A stretch of DNA of 64,000 bases, taken from contig JAUCEF010000006.1 in the NCBI GenBank assembly GCA_033558025.1, positions 1,178,001-1,242,000 of the forward strand, written 5' to 3'. Position numbers and translations under genes: made by a program. Shown piece by piece: positions 1-11,836 of the stretch. The notes under the pieces were generated by a model. It worked only from the letters and a program-made list of their open reading frames with translations. It ran no database searches and was not told where the DNA came from. How positions within the stretch are numbered: position 1 is the stretch's first letter; every line of letters starts with the position of its first letter. The DNA is from Phytophthora sp. 'mugwort'. Its lineage: Eukaryota > Oomycota > Peronosporomycetes > Peronosporales > Peronosporaceae.

Positions 1-260
1 CTGCTACGTCAGGTTCTCAGCGAGCGTCCTTTTCAGGCACAGCGAGGCAAGATCAGCGCCGCGTGGGGTGATATCGCTGCCAAGCTTGTGGCAGACGAAT
101 CCTTTCCTCGGCTCAAGCTGAGCGGAAAAAATGCGCAGTCTCGCTTTGACAAGCTCATCTCAGCGAGACGACTGGAAAACGAAAAGAGCCTGGCCGCCAC
201 AGGTGTCTCGAAGGACGAAAACGAGCGAGCCTTGCTGCTTGACGAGCTAATCGAGCTTAG
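1..260 (+). pseudogene. Myb/SANT-like domain fragment (transposon-associated)
   Basis: The frame is open from base 1, so the 5' end lies outside the window. The peptide has the layout of the trihelix/Myb-SANT proteins that accompany oomycete PIF/Harbinger transposases: a WGDIAAKL helix, LSGKNAQSRFDKLI as the recognition-helix region, then an acidic LLLDELIEL helix. It runs without a break into sequence resembling the N-terminal part of a DDE transposase, so the fusion probably arose by deletion. No start codon can be placed. Family assignment is by remembered pattern only. Confidence 0.5.
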
Positions 261-976
261 TATGCTGCTTGCAGTGCTGTATCTTTATGCTAGATGCAAT
301 GAACTCATATATTTCCACAAGCGACTTTGTGCTGAGCGCATACTAATGTACTGTGATGCGGTTTGTGCTTGCGGCTCCCCGATGAAGAACGTATACGGCT
401 TCATCGACGGAATTAAGATTCCGGTCTGTCGGCCGAGTCCCGTCCTGGCAGGAATGAAAACCTGCAGAAGAAAGTATACTCCGGTCATAAGCGCGTCCAT
501 TGTATGAACGCTCAGGCAGCAGTCGTACCCGATGTTTCTCAATTCATTGCTGGGGGCCCATGGAAGGGCGGCGACACGACATTACAATTTTATGTGAGAG
601 CAAGCTCGCAGATTACGTTGGTACCAACAACGACATCTTCGATGGCTACGTTCTGTATGGAGATCCCGCTTACAGGATCCAGTCATTCCTAGTGTCTGGC
701 TTCAAGGGGACCTGCTTGACTGATTAGAAAAAGAAGTTCAACATGCTGATGAGCTCAGTACGAGAAGCGGTGGAGTGGAAATTTGGCGACCTCAAGACCC
801 TGTTTGCATTTGTAGACTACAAGAAGTCACTCAAGATCCGTCTATCACGAGTAGGATAGTGCGTATTAGTTAGCATGCTTATTCTAAACTATCACTGCTG
901 CTATTGTGGTGGTAACCAAATTAGTGAGTATTTTGGCATAGACCCACCTTCCTTAGTTGACTACTTAACTCCATAA
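261..976 (+). pseudogene. PIF/Harbinger DDE_Tnp_4 transposase, decayed
   Basis: Recognisable blocks in order are GFIDG (about 400), the CMNAQA segment (about 503), CWGPMEGRRHDITIL (about 550), YGDPAY (about 655), FLVSGFKGT (about 685), REAVEWKFGDLKT (about 763) and a C-terminal block GNQISEYFGIDPPSL ending at a stop near 976. The blocks sit in different frames and stops interrupt them, so no intact protein is made. The family cuts and pastes DNA with a DDE triad. The Asp in FIDG and the Glu near REAVEW may belong to that triad. A Myb-like coding remnant converges from the other strand 30 bp downstream, the same arrangement as in the better preserved Harbinger element at 37981-40592. Confidence 0.75.
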
Positions 977-1006
977 ACACAATTCCCCGGCTTAGCTGAA
1001 TTTTGC

Positions 1007-1273
1007 TTAGTCCCTCTTGCTCTGACCAATTAACTCTACAATGTTATTAGAGACTGCCACTACCGCTAGCATATGCGCTCGGTCGGCTTCATGCAGCTCC
1101 GTCATGTGCTCCCGAGTTTCCTTTCTATCTCGCAACTCCTTATCCTTTAGCTTCAGCAGCATTTCCTTCAACAGTACCTCCTTCCTCGACCTCTTGCTCT
1201 GCGGGACTTCTCTTGCTCCTCTCCCAACGTCTCCATGGAGAGGCGACGAGCGGTCGCAACGCCTCTTCTTCAC
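1007..1273 (-). pseudogene. C-terminal coiled-coil remnant of Myb/SANT partner protein
   Basis: About 88 codons without a convincing ATG (the frame opens at a GTG). The sequence is rich in K, E and R, with heptad-like spacing in KEMLLKLKDKELRDRKE and HMLAVVAVSNNIVEL. This matches the C-terminal coiled coil of Myb/SANT proteins encoded next to PIF/Harbinger transposases. It converges on the transposase remnant that ends at 976. The assignment rests on position and composition. Confidence 0.35.
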
Positions 1274-2494
1274 GCTGGCGTTTGGTAGTGTCTAGGGTGA
1301 CGGTCGATATATAGCGGGGGGGGGGGCTCTTGGAAGGTTGGCAAGCAAGGGCATACCTTAACATATCTGACCCGCCGACCATGCATAAAAGGGCGAAAGA
1401 GGGAGTGTCGTCGCCGTCTCTCTCCTACTCTCTCTCTCTCTCGCTCTGTCACTATATAATGACTCCAACGGCGGCATGTAGGCCGATGCTCCGCTCTTTT
1501 TGGGAGATCTCGTTGACGGCGATCACTGGGCAAGTAAGCACCTCGGCAGTGAATGTCTCCGACGGGCGCTTTCTGAGTACAGTGCCTATCACAGGGGCCG
1601 CAACCAGAGATGAATTTACAGAAGATGGCGCTGCAGCTGCGGTTGCTGGCAAAACGAGGGAGACCCCCAGAACAAACAGAATATAGTATCTAGCTGGTCA
1701 GATGCCGACGACAATTAGGCTCCCCGATTCTGGCATGGTTCGACCCAATAATTGTTTGTGAGTCCCTCCAATTAATTATTTGTAACTTCTAAATGAAACA
1801 GATAATTGATTATAACTAAAATCCATTATTTTTTTTAAATTATGGGCCTCTCGCCAAAGTCCTAATCGCCCAAGCCGGTCGCGATTAACAGTTCTCCCAG
1901 CTCTCGTTCAGAGTAGCTCTACCAGTCAGTCCTTCTTTGATTCCGGTTAAAACGACTCAGCGCACGCTACTTCCCACAACCCATCAACAGTCATTTTTAT
2001 CGTCACCTGGCCACGCAACGCGACCTTACACGTCCCGTTCAAGTCACTGGCTTCTACTTCCCTCCGTGTGCGTTAACAACGACGAGGCCATCTTAGAGTA
2101 ATTTCGTTGCCGTTGAGTCACGGTTCGGAAACAGAACTGTCGTAACGTCTATTGCAATATGTTCGCCGGGAGCACTCGGACTACGACTACGTGGCTGTCA
2201 TGCTCGTAGCGCCAACTGCAGAGACGGGCACCGTGTTGAGCTACGTGCGCAACTCAACTCTAAATGTCTACGATTGATTTATCAGGATCATCAGAAACAA
2301 TCTCCCGCTTGCCTTCTGCTTGCCGTCTGCGAAAACCAAATGGTGAGGCGGTAAGCTGGTGGCGGTATACTACAAATGTATAGTATTTTATAGTCAAACT
2401 AATTTTTGTGTTGTCTATTAAATAGGTAGACGAATTTTGTCTACCTATTTTAACTCGGAACCGATTTGAGTCGAGACACCTGCTTCATTCATGT
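1274..2494. other. Intergenic, no gene recognised
   Basis: I see no supported gene. It holds an 11-base G run at 1316-1326, a CT-rich microsatellite at about 1416-1445 and an AT-rich part near 1750-1850. Open frames here are short and resemble no known family. Confidence 0.5.
2420..2450. repeat. Perfect 12-bp inverted repeat (hairpin)
   Basis: AAATAGGTAGAC at 2420-2431 and GTCTACCTATTT at 2439-2450 are perfect reverse complements around a 7-base loop. It lies about 45 bp before the first recognisable hAT coding block and could belong to that element's left end. Confidence 0.8.
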
Positions 2495-3786
2495 ATCGTC
2501 CCGCTAGGGTTGTGGAGCGCTCGATCGCCACCGAGATGCCGGACCGATTCGGCCTCATGTTCGAAGACTGGATCCACGCGTCAGAGCATATATCGCTGTT
2601 TTCGCGTAATACGAGGTCGACGGAGCAATCTAGACTCCGCCCCTCTGTTTGGCCCCACTCCTGAATGGCCTGGCGACCTCTTGGTGCGTGGTCACTTTAA
2701 GTTCCTTGCAAACATGCTGCCCCGCGCTTCCGCCAAGCAACCCACTCAAATTCTGTTTCTAGTTGGGGATATTTGTTCTGTCTAGCGCCTGCTGGCCACG
2801 CTCGTCGGCGTCCTTCTCGTTGGTTGCACCAGCCACCGGCTCGACAGAGCTGTTCAAATCAATATGGAGCAGTACGAATACGATCTGGCTGCTGTTCAGG
2901 CCCTCATACTGAGACTTCGCACGTTGAAGCAGTCGGTAAAATTCAGGTATGGTTTGCAATTTTGCTTTTGAAATATTGCAATTCGTATTGTAATCTCAGT
3001 ATTTATTGTAATGCTGGTAATATTTTATGTTCATGACCGATCTCCGCCCCGTGATTTGACAGGACACTCGATGTTCGACCTAGTGTATCGTTATGTGCAG
3101 CTCTTAGAGCACCTGGATTCAACGGAGAGAATATAGTGGACGTTCTATCGGCGACAGCATCATACAAGAGGCTGTTCGCACTTCTAGAGGGCCTCGAGAA
3201 GATCGAGTCTGTGTCGAATGATCTCCAAGGAAAAGACGTCATTCTGTTTAACACGTGTGTGTGTGTGGTTTGATGGTCGGATGGCCACCAAGCCACAGTA
3301 CGCCCGTTTTCTATGTAAGCACCACTACAAGTGCATTACACTGGCATTTAGTCTGGTATTACTTCTAATTGTCTATGCGCTCTGACGCTGCGCTGAAGTT
3401 GTCCATAGCCCCGACGTTGAGTCGGGTGTGTGTGCGTTCTCGTCAGGAAAACCAGTTGTCTGACGCGGGTGGAGAAGGCGGCATGGCTGCCGTTCCGATG
3501 CATGTATGGTGATGCCGCAGAGAAAGCAAGCGACAGCGATAAGGAAGGCTCATTTGTCGCACATCTTCAGGAGCGCCGCCGGTTAGCTGTCGTAGAGCAG
3601 CGCTATGCCCTGCTCAACACGATTACGCCCACGTCGAACATTATAGAGCGTTTCTTCTGTGTCATGAGGATGACTTATGGGCTGGAGCGCCATCGATTGC
3701 AGCGGATCACTTTCGTGATGGCCCTCGTTTTAAGACAGAACATCGAGTATTGGACAGCTCGCACGGTTGACGAGACGAGGAGATGA
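2495..3786 (+). pseudogene. hAT-family transposase pseudogene
   Basis: Conserved pieces appear in the expected order. VVERSIATEMPDRFGLMF is near 2508-2560. FLANMLPRASAKQPTQILF and LVGDICSV end at an in-frame TAG at about 2783. LLVGCTSHRLDRAVQINM follows, and then LKQSVKFR is rejoined across a GT-AG intron at 2947-3062. KRLFALLEGLEKIESVSNDL lies near 3170-3230. The hAT C-terminal dimerisation motif, TSNIIERFFCVMRMTYG and ALVLRQNIEYW, is at 3633-3760. hAT proteins catalyse cut-and-paste transposition. Stops and frame changes show that this copy is dead. TIRs and an 8-bp target duplication were not found. Confidence 0.75.
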
Positions 3787-4823
3787 CTGCAAATGTGGTA
3801 TTGTATTGGTTGCGTGCTCTTCGTTATGACATTATTTATTGTCTGCCTGGTATGATTTCGTTATGTATGTTCCGTTGATACGAAGCCGCTGTCATAATTT
3901 ATGCTGCGATCGGGTCTTCAATAAATATTATTTCCATACCCGGGATCCGTGTGATAGTGATGTGCGTGGTCGTTGTTTTAATCTCCATGTAGAAAAGGTA
4001 TTCGAAGCTCTAGTAGATAACAATGTATCCCATCTGAAAGAATATCGTTAGTCCTCCTCTATCTTTCTTGAGAAACACTTTGCCTTGGCTACATTCGATA
4101 TTGACCGACATATCTTTGTTATCACATACAAACGAGTATTAAAAATTTAAAATGGTGTATTCATAATAAATTTGATTGATTTTTGTTTATACTTTTCAAC
4201 TATAGCCTTAGCTTTCAGCTATATATCAACAAATACAATATATTCTGTATTTTTAAAGTATAACACTATTATATTTTAATTCAAATATATGTAATTGTAA
4301 ATAAGTTACTATTTTTTAATATATGTAAATCAATATTATTAAGCGAAGCACCATTGCTGTGAGCTCGTTTGAGGAGTTTTCGGCGTCCCTCGCTTTACTT
4401 ACTAATCTTCGAGGGACTCCCGATCTTTGCCTTGATTGCGTATGTTAAAGCTAGATGCGTGTTAGGACGAGTCGCTAAACAAAGGATCTGGGACCTGCAA
4501 TCGGCAGTGGTATCCCGGGTGGGTATGACTTTAAAGTCATTTACAGTTAAGGATTTGGTTCGCACTTGATTTCTACTACCAGCTTTATTAGCTCAAAACG
4601 ACATTAAAGACCCCCCCCCATCTGGGATAAGAAGTATATATAGGGTTAGCAAGGCTGTACGATGAAGGATTCGCCACTATTCGTGGGGTATAGGCTGGGG
4701 TAAGGTAATAAGGATGGTGATTATAAGGCAGATGTATGTACAACGTCCAATATTATACTGTAAGACCTGCGATACTGCCCCGTCGGGAAGCAGCAAGGGT
4801 GAAGGGCTGTCTTGCTGTGCTTG
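3787..4823. other. AT-rich intergenic segment left of the piggyBac element
   Basis: No gene recognised. Positions 4125-4345 are strongly AT-rich. There is a 9-base C run at 4611-4619 and a TATATATAGGG stretch near 4635 that looks promoter- or LTR-like but has no partner. Short open frames at 3839-4051 and 4369-4569 match nothing I know. Confidence 0.5.
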
Positions 4824-4843
4824 TTAACCCCTTGGTTGCGGAG
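4824..4843 (+). repeat. Left TTAA target site plus piggyBac TIR
   Basis: TTAA at 4824-4827 is followed by the 16-bp terminal inverted repeat at 4828-4843. Confidence 0.85.
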
Positions 4844-4856
4844 CCTTGCAACACGG

Positions 4857-4882
4857 TTTTATGCTGTTCGGTCAGCATAAAA
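4857..4882. repeat. Subterminal hairpin, left end of piggyBac element
   Basis: TTTTATGCTG (4857-4866) and CAGCATAAAA (4873-4882) are perfect inverted repeats with a 6-base loop, 13 bp inside the left TIR. It may be a transposase-binding site. Confidence 0.7.
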
Positions 4883-5125
4883 ATGACTTGATTTACTATG
4901 CCTTTATTTTTGCAAAATTTCTGCAAAACGAGAGCTTCGTCCCTTCCCATATATACGAGGGGCGATTGGTCCACGTGTTATAATAGCGTTACTCTATTAG
5001 ACGTCAATAACATGTGGTTTGTACTACCGCGCATAAGCGTGGGCCGTATTTCAGAAATATCCAAATATCGGTTCCCCCTTTTGCCGCTGCCACTCATTCT
5101 TCATTTCGCGCGGCAAGAAGAAGAC

Positions 5126-8100
5126 ATGGCGTTCATGATGGATTTCATTGCGGTGTGGCCACTGCTTTGGAAAGATGGTTGGACGTGGAAGCCAGCGAAA
5201 GGCCTTCAGATCCAGTACGTGACCTTTAAATGTGGGGGTAGATATGCAACTGACGTGCTCGTATTCTGTCTTAGCTCAAACTACGTGAAGTCCGGGCGCA
5301 AGCTTCGTGGAGGCAAGAATAGGGGTCGACTACTTCAACGGGGGATACGCTGCTCGCCTACGTGAAACAGCCAAGGAGTTGTGCGAGCGCCTCCATATCA
5401 CTAACGTGATGGTGTGCTCCCACGGTGAGTACGCGCGTTAGTTTTAGCGGGAGGGCGGTGCTGTGTTGTTGCTGACAGAGCTGTTCCGTGTTGCTGCGCA
5501 GATCCCAAGCAACACCAGTCACACAGGCATCTGTGGCTACGCGCAAGAAAAGGGCGCCTGCTAAGCCGAAGGAGCCCAAAGCAAAGCGACCGAAAGCACG
5601 CGGTGCTAAGGCTGCAACGAAAATACCAGCCAAACCGGAGAAAACTACGAAGAAGCAATTCGCGCAGGATGCAGCAGATCGGCGCCGTGAGCTCTGTTCG
5701 TTCGCTAACGTATGGAGATCCGACAATGTACAAGGTGGGCAAGCTTTCAAGCGATATGGGGAAAACTCAAGCTAACAGTGTATGTGCAAGTTCCAAAGGA
5801 CGCCCTGTAGCGCCTCCGGTTGTCCTGATATACGAAGCATCGTGCGGGCAGAACGATGCTGAAGCGAACGGTATAGCGCATGTGTATGGCACGTATACTG
5901 ACTCGAAGTGTCCATGTTGTAGCCATCGCTGACACGGACGCTATACGAAATGTTGACACGGACGCGCCTGCTGACACTGGTGAAATGGTGTCTGCTGACA
6001 AGAATAGGTCAAGAAATGCTGACAAGACAGGTATAAGTTTGCATTACTATGTTGACAGTGGATGTTTGGTTGACGGGCGTGCTTTGTAGATAATGCAGAC
6101 GTGGAAATGCAGATGAGTACACCCGAGCGGCTTGACACTGATAGTGAAGCAAGCGTCGATGCCTCGGATGACAGTGCCTACGAAGACAACGGCGAAAGTG
6201 AACAAGGATCCGACAGCGAGGCAGAAGACAGTGATACGAGTGAAAACGAGGTCGCCAGAGAGATCGTACGTCCTCTCGAGCCAGATCCCGGGCACACTTT
6301 GAGTCACGAATAAGCGCGGTGTCAGCAGACAAAAGGGTAAAGTGTCCTAAAAATAGCAACATATTAGCAACTTAAGCGCAACAAAGGCGCAACTTAGAAA
6401 TTACCGCTGCCTTCAGCGAGAACCATTCGTTTGTGGTGGCACGGAGTAAGTTGACGAGGACTAGGCACTCAGGATTCTCAGTGATGGAGCCTAATCTACT
6501 CCGTCGAGCCGCTACAACAGGACCGTGTACTACATCTGTAATCACTACCGCTTGGCGAGCTGGCCCGAGCGTCTAATCGCCAATTCTTACGGCACTCTCG
6601 AAGAAGTCAACACGCATTCATGCGCACGCCCTGCTACTGAGGCCGTAGAAAAAGCCACGGAGGAGATGCGCAAGGTGTTAAAGTCGCTGGCAACTTCCGA
6701 TATGGCGCTGGCGCCAGCGCATGTTTGGAAAGGAATCTTCGTCGCAAACACGGCGAAGATGCAAGTTTTCGCTACATGCCTCGTCACATGGCCGATTTCA
6801 CGCAGTTGGGGACGACGGACCCCAATTTGGTTCATAGATCTGATGAAGAGTACCTGGTTTCTGATGGCGAGGGGTCAGATGACTCTGTTCAAGCCGCAGA
6901 AGGAGGTCCACTTGAATCGGACACCGCCAGCGATAGTAACAGCACGATCGAGGACGTGTCCGACGAAGTTGCTCGTGTTACTGACTTGATGACCCCGGCT
7001 GAAGTTGAGCTGCTTCATATGCACGTTCAAGGTACGTCATAGTACGGAGGCACTGGAAGTCATGATCGGGCTACGAAACTATTGTTATGCTGACAGATTC
7101 GTCTGAAATCTATGACTCAAATCAGCTGGCGGACATGGCAATCAGCGGATGGAACATTCTTCCTGACAATGCGACACCAGTGCTGAGCAACAACGGTGAT
7201 ATGGACAGGATGTACGAAGGATACTGTGGGCCTTCTCAAGACATCCAGGCTGCCGCGAAGTCGCCGATCACCCTCTTCTTTTACTTCCTGCCCAAAAGCT
7301 TCTGGCAGCACGTCGCTAGCGAGTCCAATCGCTACTGGAAGCAGACGTTGGAATCACGGCTGGAGAAAGCCATCGCGAAGGAGAGTGAGATGACGCATCG
7401 ACCCCAGCAGAGTAGAGCAAGTTGCGCAGGAAGTTGGAAACATTTGACAAGATTTTGCCCCATGAGATCATACAATGGGTAGGGTTGATGCTAGCGCATG
7501 CGTTACATCCTCGCAAGAGCTTGGAGATGCACTGGAACACGGACGAAGATTGTGTCATCCCTGCGGGCACGTTTGGCAAAATAATGTCCCGAGGTCGCTT
7601 CGGCAATATCACGAGATTCTTTCACTTTTCGACAACGAAGATGCTGGCGCTAGTAAAGACCGTGCGTGGAAGATCAGACCGGTGCTAGCAATTCTGAAGA
7701 AGACGTTCAAGGAAGGCTATGTGCTTGGATCTCGCGTGGCAATTGACGAGAGTATGCTGCCTTCCCACAACTGGGGAACCCCACTCGGATGTACATGAGA
7801 GACAAGCCCCATAAGTGGGGTTCCAAGTGCGTGATGACTTGTTGCGCAACTTCCGGCTACTGCAAAAGGTAATGCTGATGCTGTCAACCTGTCGTTTTTA
7901 TAATATGCTGACACTGTGAATATGGATACATGCTAGGGTGGAGCTGGATGTGGGGCGTAAGAAAGACAAGGAGGGCTCACAATCGATGGACACGAAGAGT
8001 GGTCCTGCCGCTGTGATCCGAAATATTGCGTGTGTGTTTCGAGGGCTTCCGTACGAAGGAAGACGTCTGGTAATGGCAGACATTGTTGTACACCTCCATC

Positions 8101-9032
8101 CCTCTTGCTCAACAGCTACGGACAATGGGTTTCAACTTTGTGGGTACCATTCAAACGAATCGCAAAGGATGGTGCAAAGAGGTGGAGTTTCCGTTCAAGA
8201 AGAGACTCGAAGACGTGCCAAGAGGCACATTCAAGATAGCGGTCGCTGAAAGCAGTCCCGGGTTCGTTGCGTTGGGGGGGGCACGACAACAAGGCTGTCT
8301 ATTTCATCGCTTCTCAAGTTGCTGCTGACATGACAACTGTGCTGCGACGCGAGAAAACTGGTGAGCAGAACCCGGTCCCTTGTCCTGGAATTGTCGACGA
8401 GTACCAGCGATACATGGGTGGTGTGGACCGCCATGATCAGTTGAGGCTTCAGTCCTACTCGATGCAGCTTTCAACACGATAAGTTGCGTACGGTGACTTT
8501 GTCAACTTATGCATCGGGTTGTTATGCTGACAAGGTGTATTTTGTCATGCAGGTTCCAGAAGTACTACAAGAGCCTCCTTTTTGGGCTCGTGGATATGGC
8601 GATCGTCAATGCATACATCGTGCACACTCAAATATGGGAGAAACAGCGGAAGAAACGGCTCAATCACTACAGATTTCTCGCACGCCTACACGAGCAGCTG
8701 ATTTGCCAGACTGAGAAGGGTTTCACGGGAAGTCGGGTGCAGAAACCACAAGTTTCGCGCCGGAGCAAGCCATCACTCTTCAAGGCGACCACACGCTCAT
8801 GCAGACATCCGCTACGAAAATGAGCAACGGTGCACAGAGACTTCGGCAGCGCCAATGCAAAGTGTGCTCGCACTACAAGCCGGCAGGTAAGAAGCGGGGT
8901 GGCACGCCGACATTATACTGCCCGAAGTGCTCCGAGGGCAAGAAAGGAGTGGTGACACTGTGCAACAAGGTCAGACGACACCCAGAGAACGAGGTAATGA
9001 CATGCGCACAAATCTGGCACATAATTTGGTAG
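5126..9032 (+). pseudogene. piggyBac transposase, multi-exon, decayed
   Basis: The first ATG of the coding frame is at 5126 (MAFMMDF). The N-terminal region has a GVDYFNGGYAARLRETAKEL block, then a Lys/Pro-rich basic stretch (5520-5650), an acidic Ser/Asp region with 8-residue repeats (5925-6050), and SPITLFFYFLPKSFWQHVA (7260-7320). The transposase core follows: HALHPRKSLEMHW, RFGNITRFFHFS, VAIDESMLPSHNWG (about 7737), NRKGWCKEVEF and GIVDEYQRYMGGVDRHDQLR. A C-terminal CxxC...CxxC zinc-ribbon-like segment (8850-8930) ends the frame. Introns include 5425-5501, 7869-7935 and 8479-8552. Frame breaks occur near 8090 and at the G run 8274-8281. The donor of the last intron reads AT instead of GT. 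Confidence 0.82.
5928..6024 (+). repeat. Coding minisatellite around GCTGACA
   Basis: GCTGACA or GTTGACA recurs at 5928, 5952, 5970, 5994 and 6018, spaced 24, 18, 24 and 24 bp. All spacings are multiples of three, so the repeat encodes ADT/ADK-type octapeptides in the acidic N-terminal part of the piggyBac protein. Confidence 0.6.
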
Positions 9033-9430
9033 AATGGCGAGTTTTCGCCTTCAACAACACACACTCGCGATCGTAGCTTAGCTAAGCCCTAATCGAATGC
9101 ATTCAATTGACCTCCTAACATAGTGTCTGCTTCCACCTTCTTCATGCAGGCTCCCATTCCACCGCACTTCGCTCTCTTGTCTTTCGATCACTTTGCTCAA
9201 CTCCCCTGATGAATGTGTGACTGTGTGGGCCACACATGCGCTAGCTGAGAGTTTTCTAAATCTCGGGATTGCATAAAAGCTGTTGCGATGAGTTCATTGG
9301 AGGATTTTTTCCGCAGATCATACCTCTACGCTCTAGCGGAATTATCGTCAGGGAGGTTAGCAACAAGTGTGACTCAAAAGGTACATTTAGCTACTTTGCT
9401 AAACTATTGCATACTTTAATCAATAAGATT

Positions 9431-9457
9431 CCTTATACCCTCCCGGAGGGTATAAGG
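9431..9457. repeat. Subterminal 27-bp palindrome, right end of piggyBac element
   Basis: CCTTATACCCTCC and GGAGGGTATAAGG form perfect 13-bp arms around a single C, 26 bp inside the right TIR. The sequence differs from the left-end hairpin. Confidence 0.8.
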
Positions 9458-9483
9458 GATTTAGTAGCCTGTCCTTGTCACCC

Positions 9484-9503
9484 CTCCGCGGCCAAGAGGT
9501 TAA
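9484..9503 (-). repeat. Right piggyBac TIR plus TTAA target site
   Basis: The 16-bp terminal inverted repeat at 9484-9499 is followed by TTAA at 9500-9503, mirroring the left end. Confidence 0.85.
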
Positions 9504-11836
9504 GCACAAATGACTTCATGTACTGATAGGTGGTACGCATACCTGCTGTCCGTCGACGAGGATACCCTTAAGAATAAATAAATATTTTTGTTCCCGACAC
9601 TATGCTTAGCGAGGGGATCATTTGAACAGGATAGGCGAGGTAAGAATGATATTTTGTCTTTTCTGAACGACGTAGGCAAACGTCGATGACGGGAGATTGG
9701 TAGGATCAAATAAAATACGAACCAGTCGCATGCTAGACCTTGAACTTTGTGTATACCCAAGTCGTAAAGGCAAACCCGTTTGGCGTATTTGCGTTTTAGC
9801 GTGACGTTTTCCACAAAATGGTTCTTGGTGAGATAGGTACGACATTTGGAAAATTGTCTGGAAGGATGGTCCCACGTATTCGCGGTTGTCTGCTTTACAG
9901 AGTTTCTCAACAAACTCGTAGCCCGAGAAGTTTCGGCCTGCAGTCTCTAAAGCTCTAGACATGTTGGTATCCACGCATGTACCACTAGACGCCCTAGACG
10001 CTCTTCATATGGGCGGGGGGGGGCTCTGCACATTATGGACAGCCCCTTTCCAACAACGTTTGGTGGACATCTAGTTATTTAATACTTCGGAAAATAAAAC
10101 TATCTAGTCACGTTCGACCTTAGAGGACCTCTTGTTATCACGTACCTTTCTGATCTGAATGAAACATAATTCACCATGACCCTCGTGAAATGAAGACACG
10201 TACGACGATCGAGATATTTGATGAAACCCGTCACCAATTCAACGCCAATCTAAATACAGTTGGTGACACTGATGCTGACTTGACAAATTTGGCCAGCATT
10301 CCTCACTTACGTGATGGACCTGACGATGGCATGGCTGAGCTTACGTCGATAGTTGGTGTGGTTGTCACCAATGCGGTCACCGATTCAGCTATAGTTGGTG
10401 TAATGGTTACCAATTTAGATATAGTTGGTGAAGTGGTTTCCAGCGCAAAAATAGCAACGGCATCGAGCGCAACACGAAGATGGCTGGTATAAAGTTATAA
10501 CAGCGAAAACCTCGGCGCTGTGGCCAAGGGACGATCAAGATCTGATTGTCGAATTGAAGCCCGCCAGCAAGCCTTCTGAAGGACCAAAACAAAACAAAAA
10601 AAGCTACAGTATTTGCAAATCAACTAAACATTTTGTGTGATGTAACGCTAGCCACGCTTCGAGAGTACGTTGGCGAGAGAGTCTCACTCTCGTCGGTGAA
10701 CCAGTACTTTCAGCCAATTTTTTGCCCGATGTACCAGAAGATGATCTACAAGTGACCAAAATCACGTGTAAAAAGTCCCGGAGAAATATTGCAAACTGAG
10801 AGCGTATCCGCTATGTCCTACCTGAAGTGCTGATGAACAAACCGGCAGCCGCAGGGGAAAATGTTGTGTTTCGAGAGCGCACAAATAAACTCGTGCACCT
10901 ACATTGCCGTGCATATTTTAGATATTTGAAATGTTCTCAATGCAAGATATTGATACTATGAAGGAGTGGGACGATCTTTCAAAGAAAATCAAGTGCACGC
11001 GGTCGCTGGTAAAGTAGGTCGAGAGCAAACCACATAGTGAATAGAGACGCATAATTCTCGCCAAGATGCCCTGTGACGACTGCATTCAAGCTCGCATCGG
11101 AGAATTGATTGTCCATTTTCAAGCCTGCGAAGTTTGCGGGCGAAAATGACTCTTGGATGGATGTATATTGGTGGCAGCACTTCATGTGGCCGGACACACA
11201 CGAAAAGCGTGAAAATTTTACGGCGATGCCGATGAAATTTTCGTTGTGAACTTGTGTGGTCTTGAGCTTCGAGGATGAATCCGACAGGAAGAGAATGTTC
11301 AATAACAGAAACGGATATTGAGCAATAGTTTCACGACAGGTTTTCCTTATGTTTGCGAAAGTTAGTATCAAAATAACATGTGTTCCATTAGGCAACTTTC
11401 GTAAAACATCATCTTAAACGTGGAGGGTTTGGCAGTGAGATCACTTCAGAGCCACAATTTCCGAAGTCACTAAGCCACACATGAGGTTTGTTTTATAAGT
11501 GCTCTCTCATATCTGTATTTCATAAGCGCAACCCCTGTGTGTACCCCGTGTTCTTTATTACCCGAGATTAACATTCTACAAATTTTGTGAACATAGGGCG
11601 AGCTTACCTTTACCGGTAACGACGCTAACGTTACTCCTAAACCGGAACGAAAGCACTTCGTTGGCTGCTGTGTTCCTGCGTTAGCCGTGTTAGAGCGATC
11701 GTCTCGCGATTGAGCTAGCCTCACAAATGAAGGCAACGAGTTGTTCAACCACTTATATTCCGATGTTTCACCAGGTATAATAACAAGCTCTATGGAAGAC
11801 GTCAAGTAAAGCTTTCTGAAAAATGCTGTAGACTTC
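9504..11836. other. Unassigned region with coding-like remnants
   Basis: Two patches read like old coding sequence but match no family I know. One is on the minus strand at 9618-9974, with segments such as REYVGPSFQTIFQMSYLSHQ. The other is on the plus strand at about 10640-11400, with segments such as REYVGERVSLSSVNQYF and WWQHFMWPDTHEKRENF, and is interrupted by stops. A 9-base G run lies at 10015-10023. The patches may be remains of an unrecognised mobile element. The last part, before 11837, probably includes the 3' UTR of the permease gene. Confidence 0.35.
10349..10450 (+). repeat. Short tandem repeat with ATAGTTGGTG core
   Basis: ATAGTTGGTG begins at 10349, 10391 and 10421 (spacing 42 and 30 bp), each followed by a GTNACCAAT-like segment. 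In frame with an ATG at 10190 it would encode IVGVVVTN-like repeats in a 100-codon open frame. Nothing else supports that frame as a gene. Confidence 0.5.

Larger units (their letters stand above)
4828..9499 (+). mobile_element. piggyBac-type DNA transposon (4.67 kb), non-functional copy
   Basis: The ends are 16-bp inverted repeats, CCCCTTGGTTGCGGAG at 4828-4843 and, read on the minus strand, CCTCTTGGCCGCGGAG at 9484-9499, matching at 13 of 16 positions. Each end is flanked directly by TTAA (4824-4827 and 9500-9503), the target duplication of piggyBac elements, and the inside encodes a piggyBac transposase on the plus strand. All three TIR differences are C/T transitions. Palindromes lie just inside both ends (4857-4882 and 9431-9457). 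The transposase is broken, so this copy is probably immobile unless helped in trans. Confidence 0.88.
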
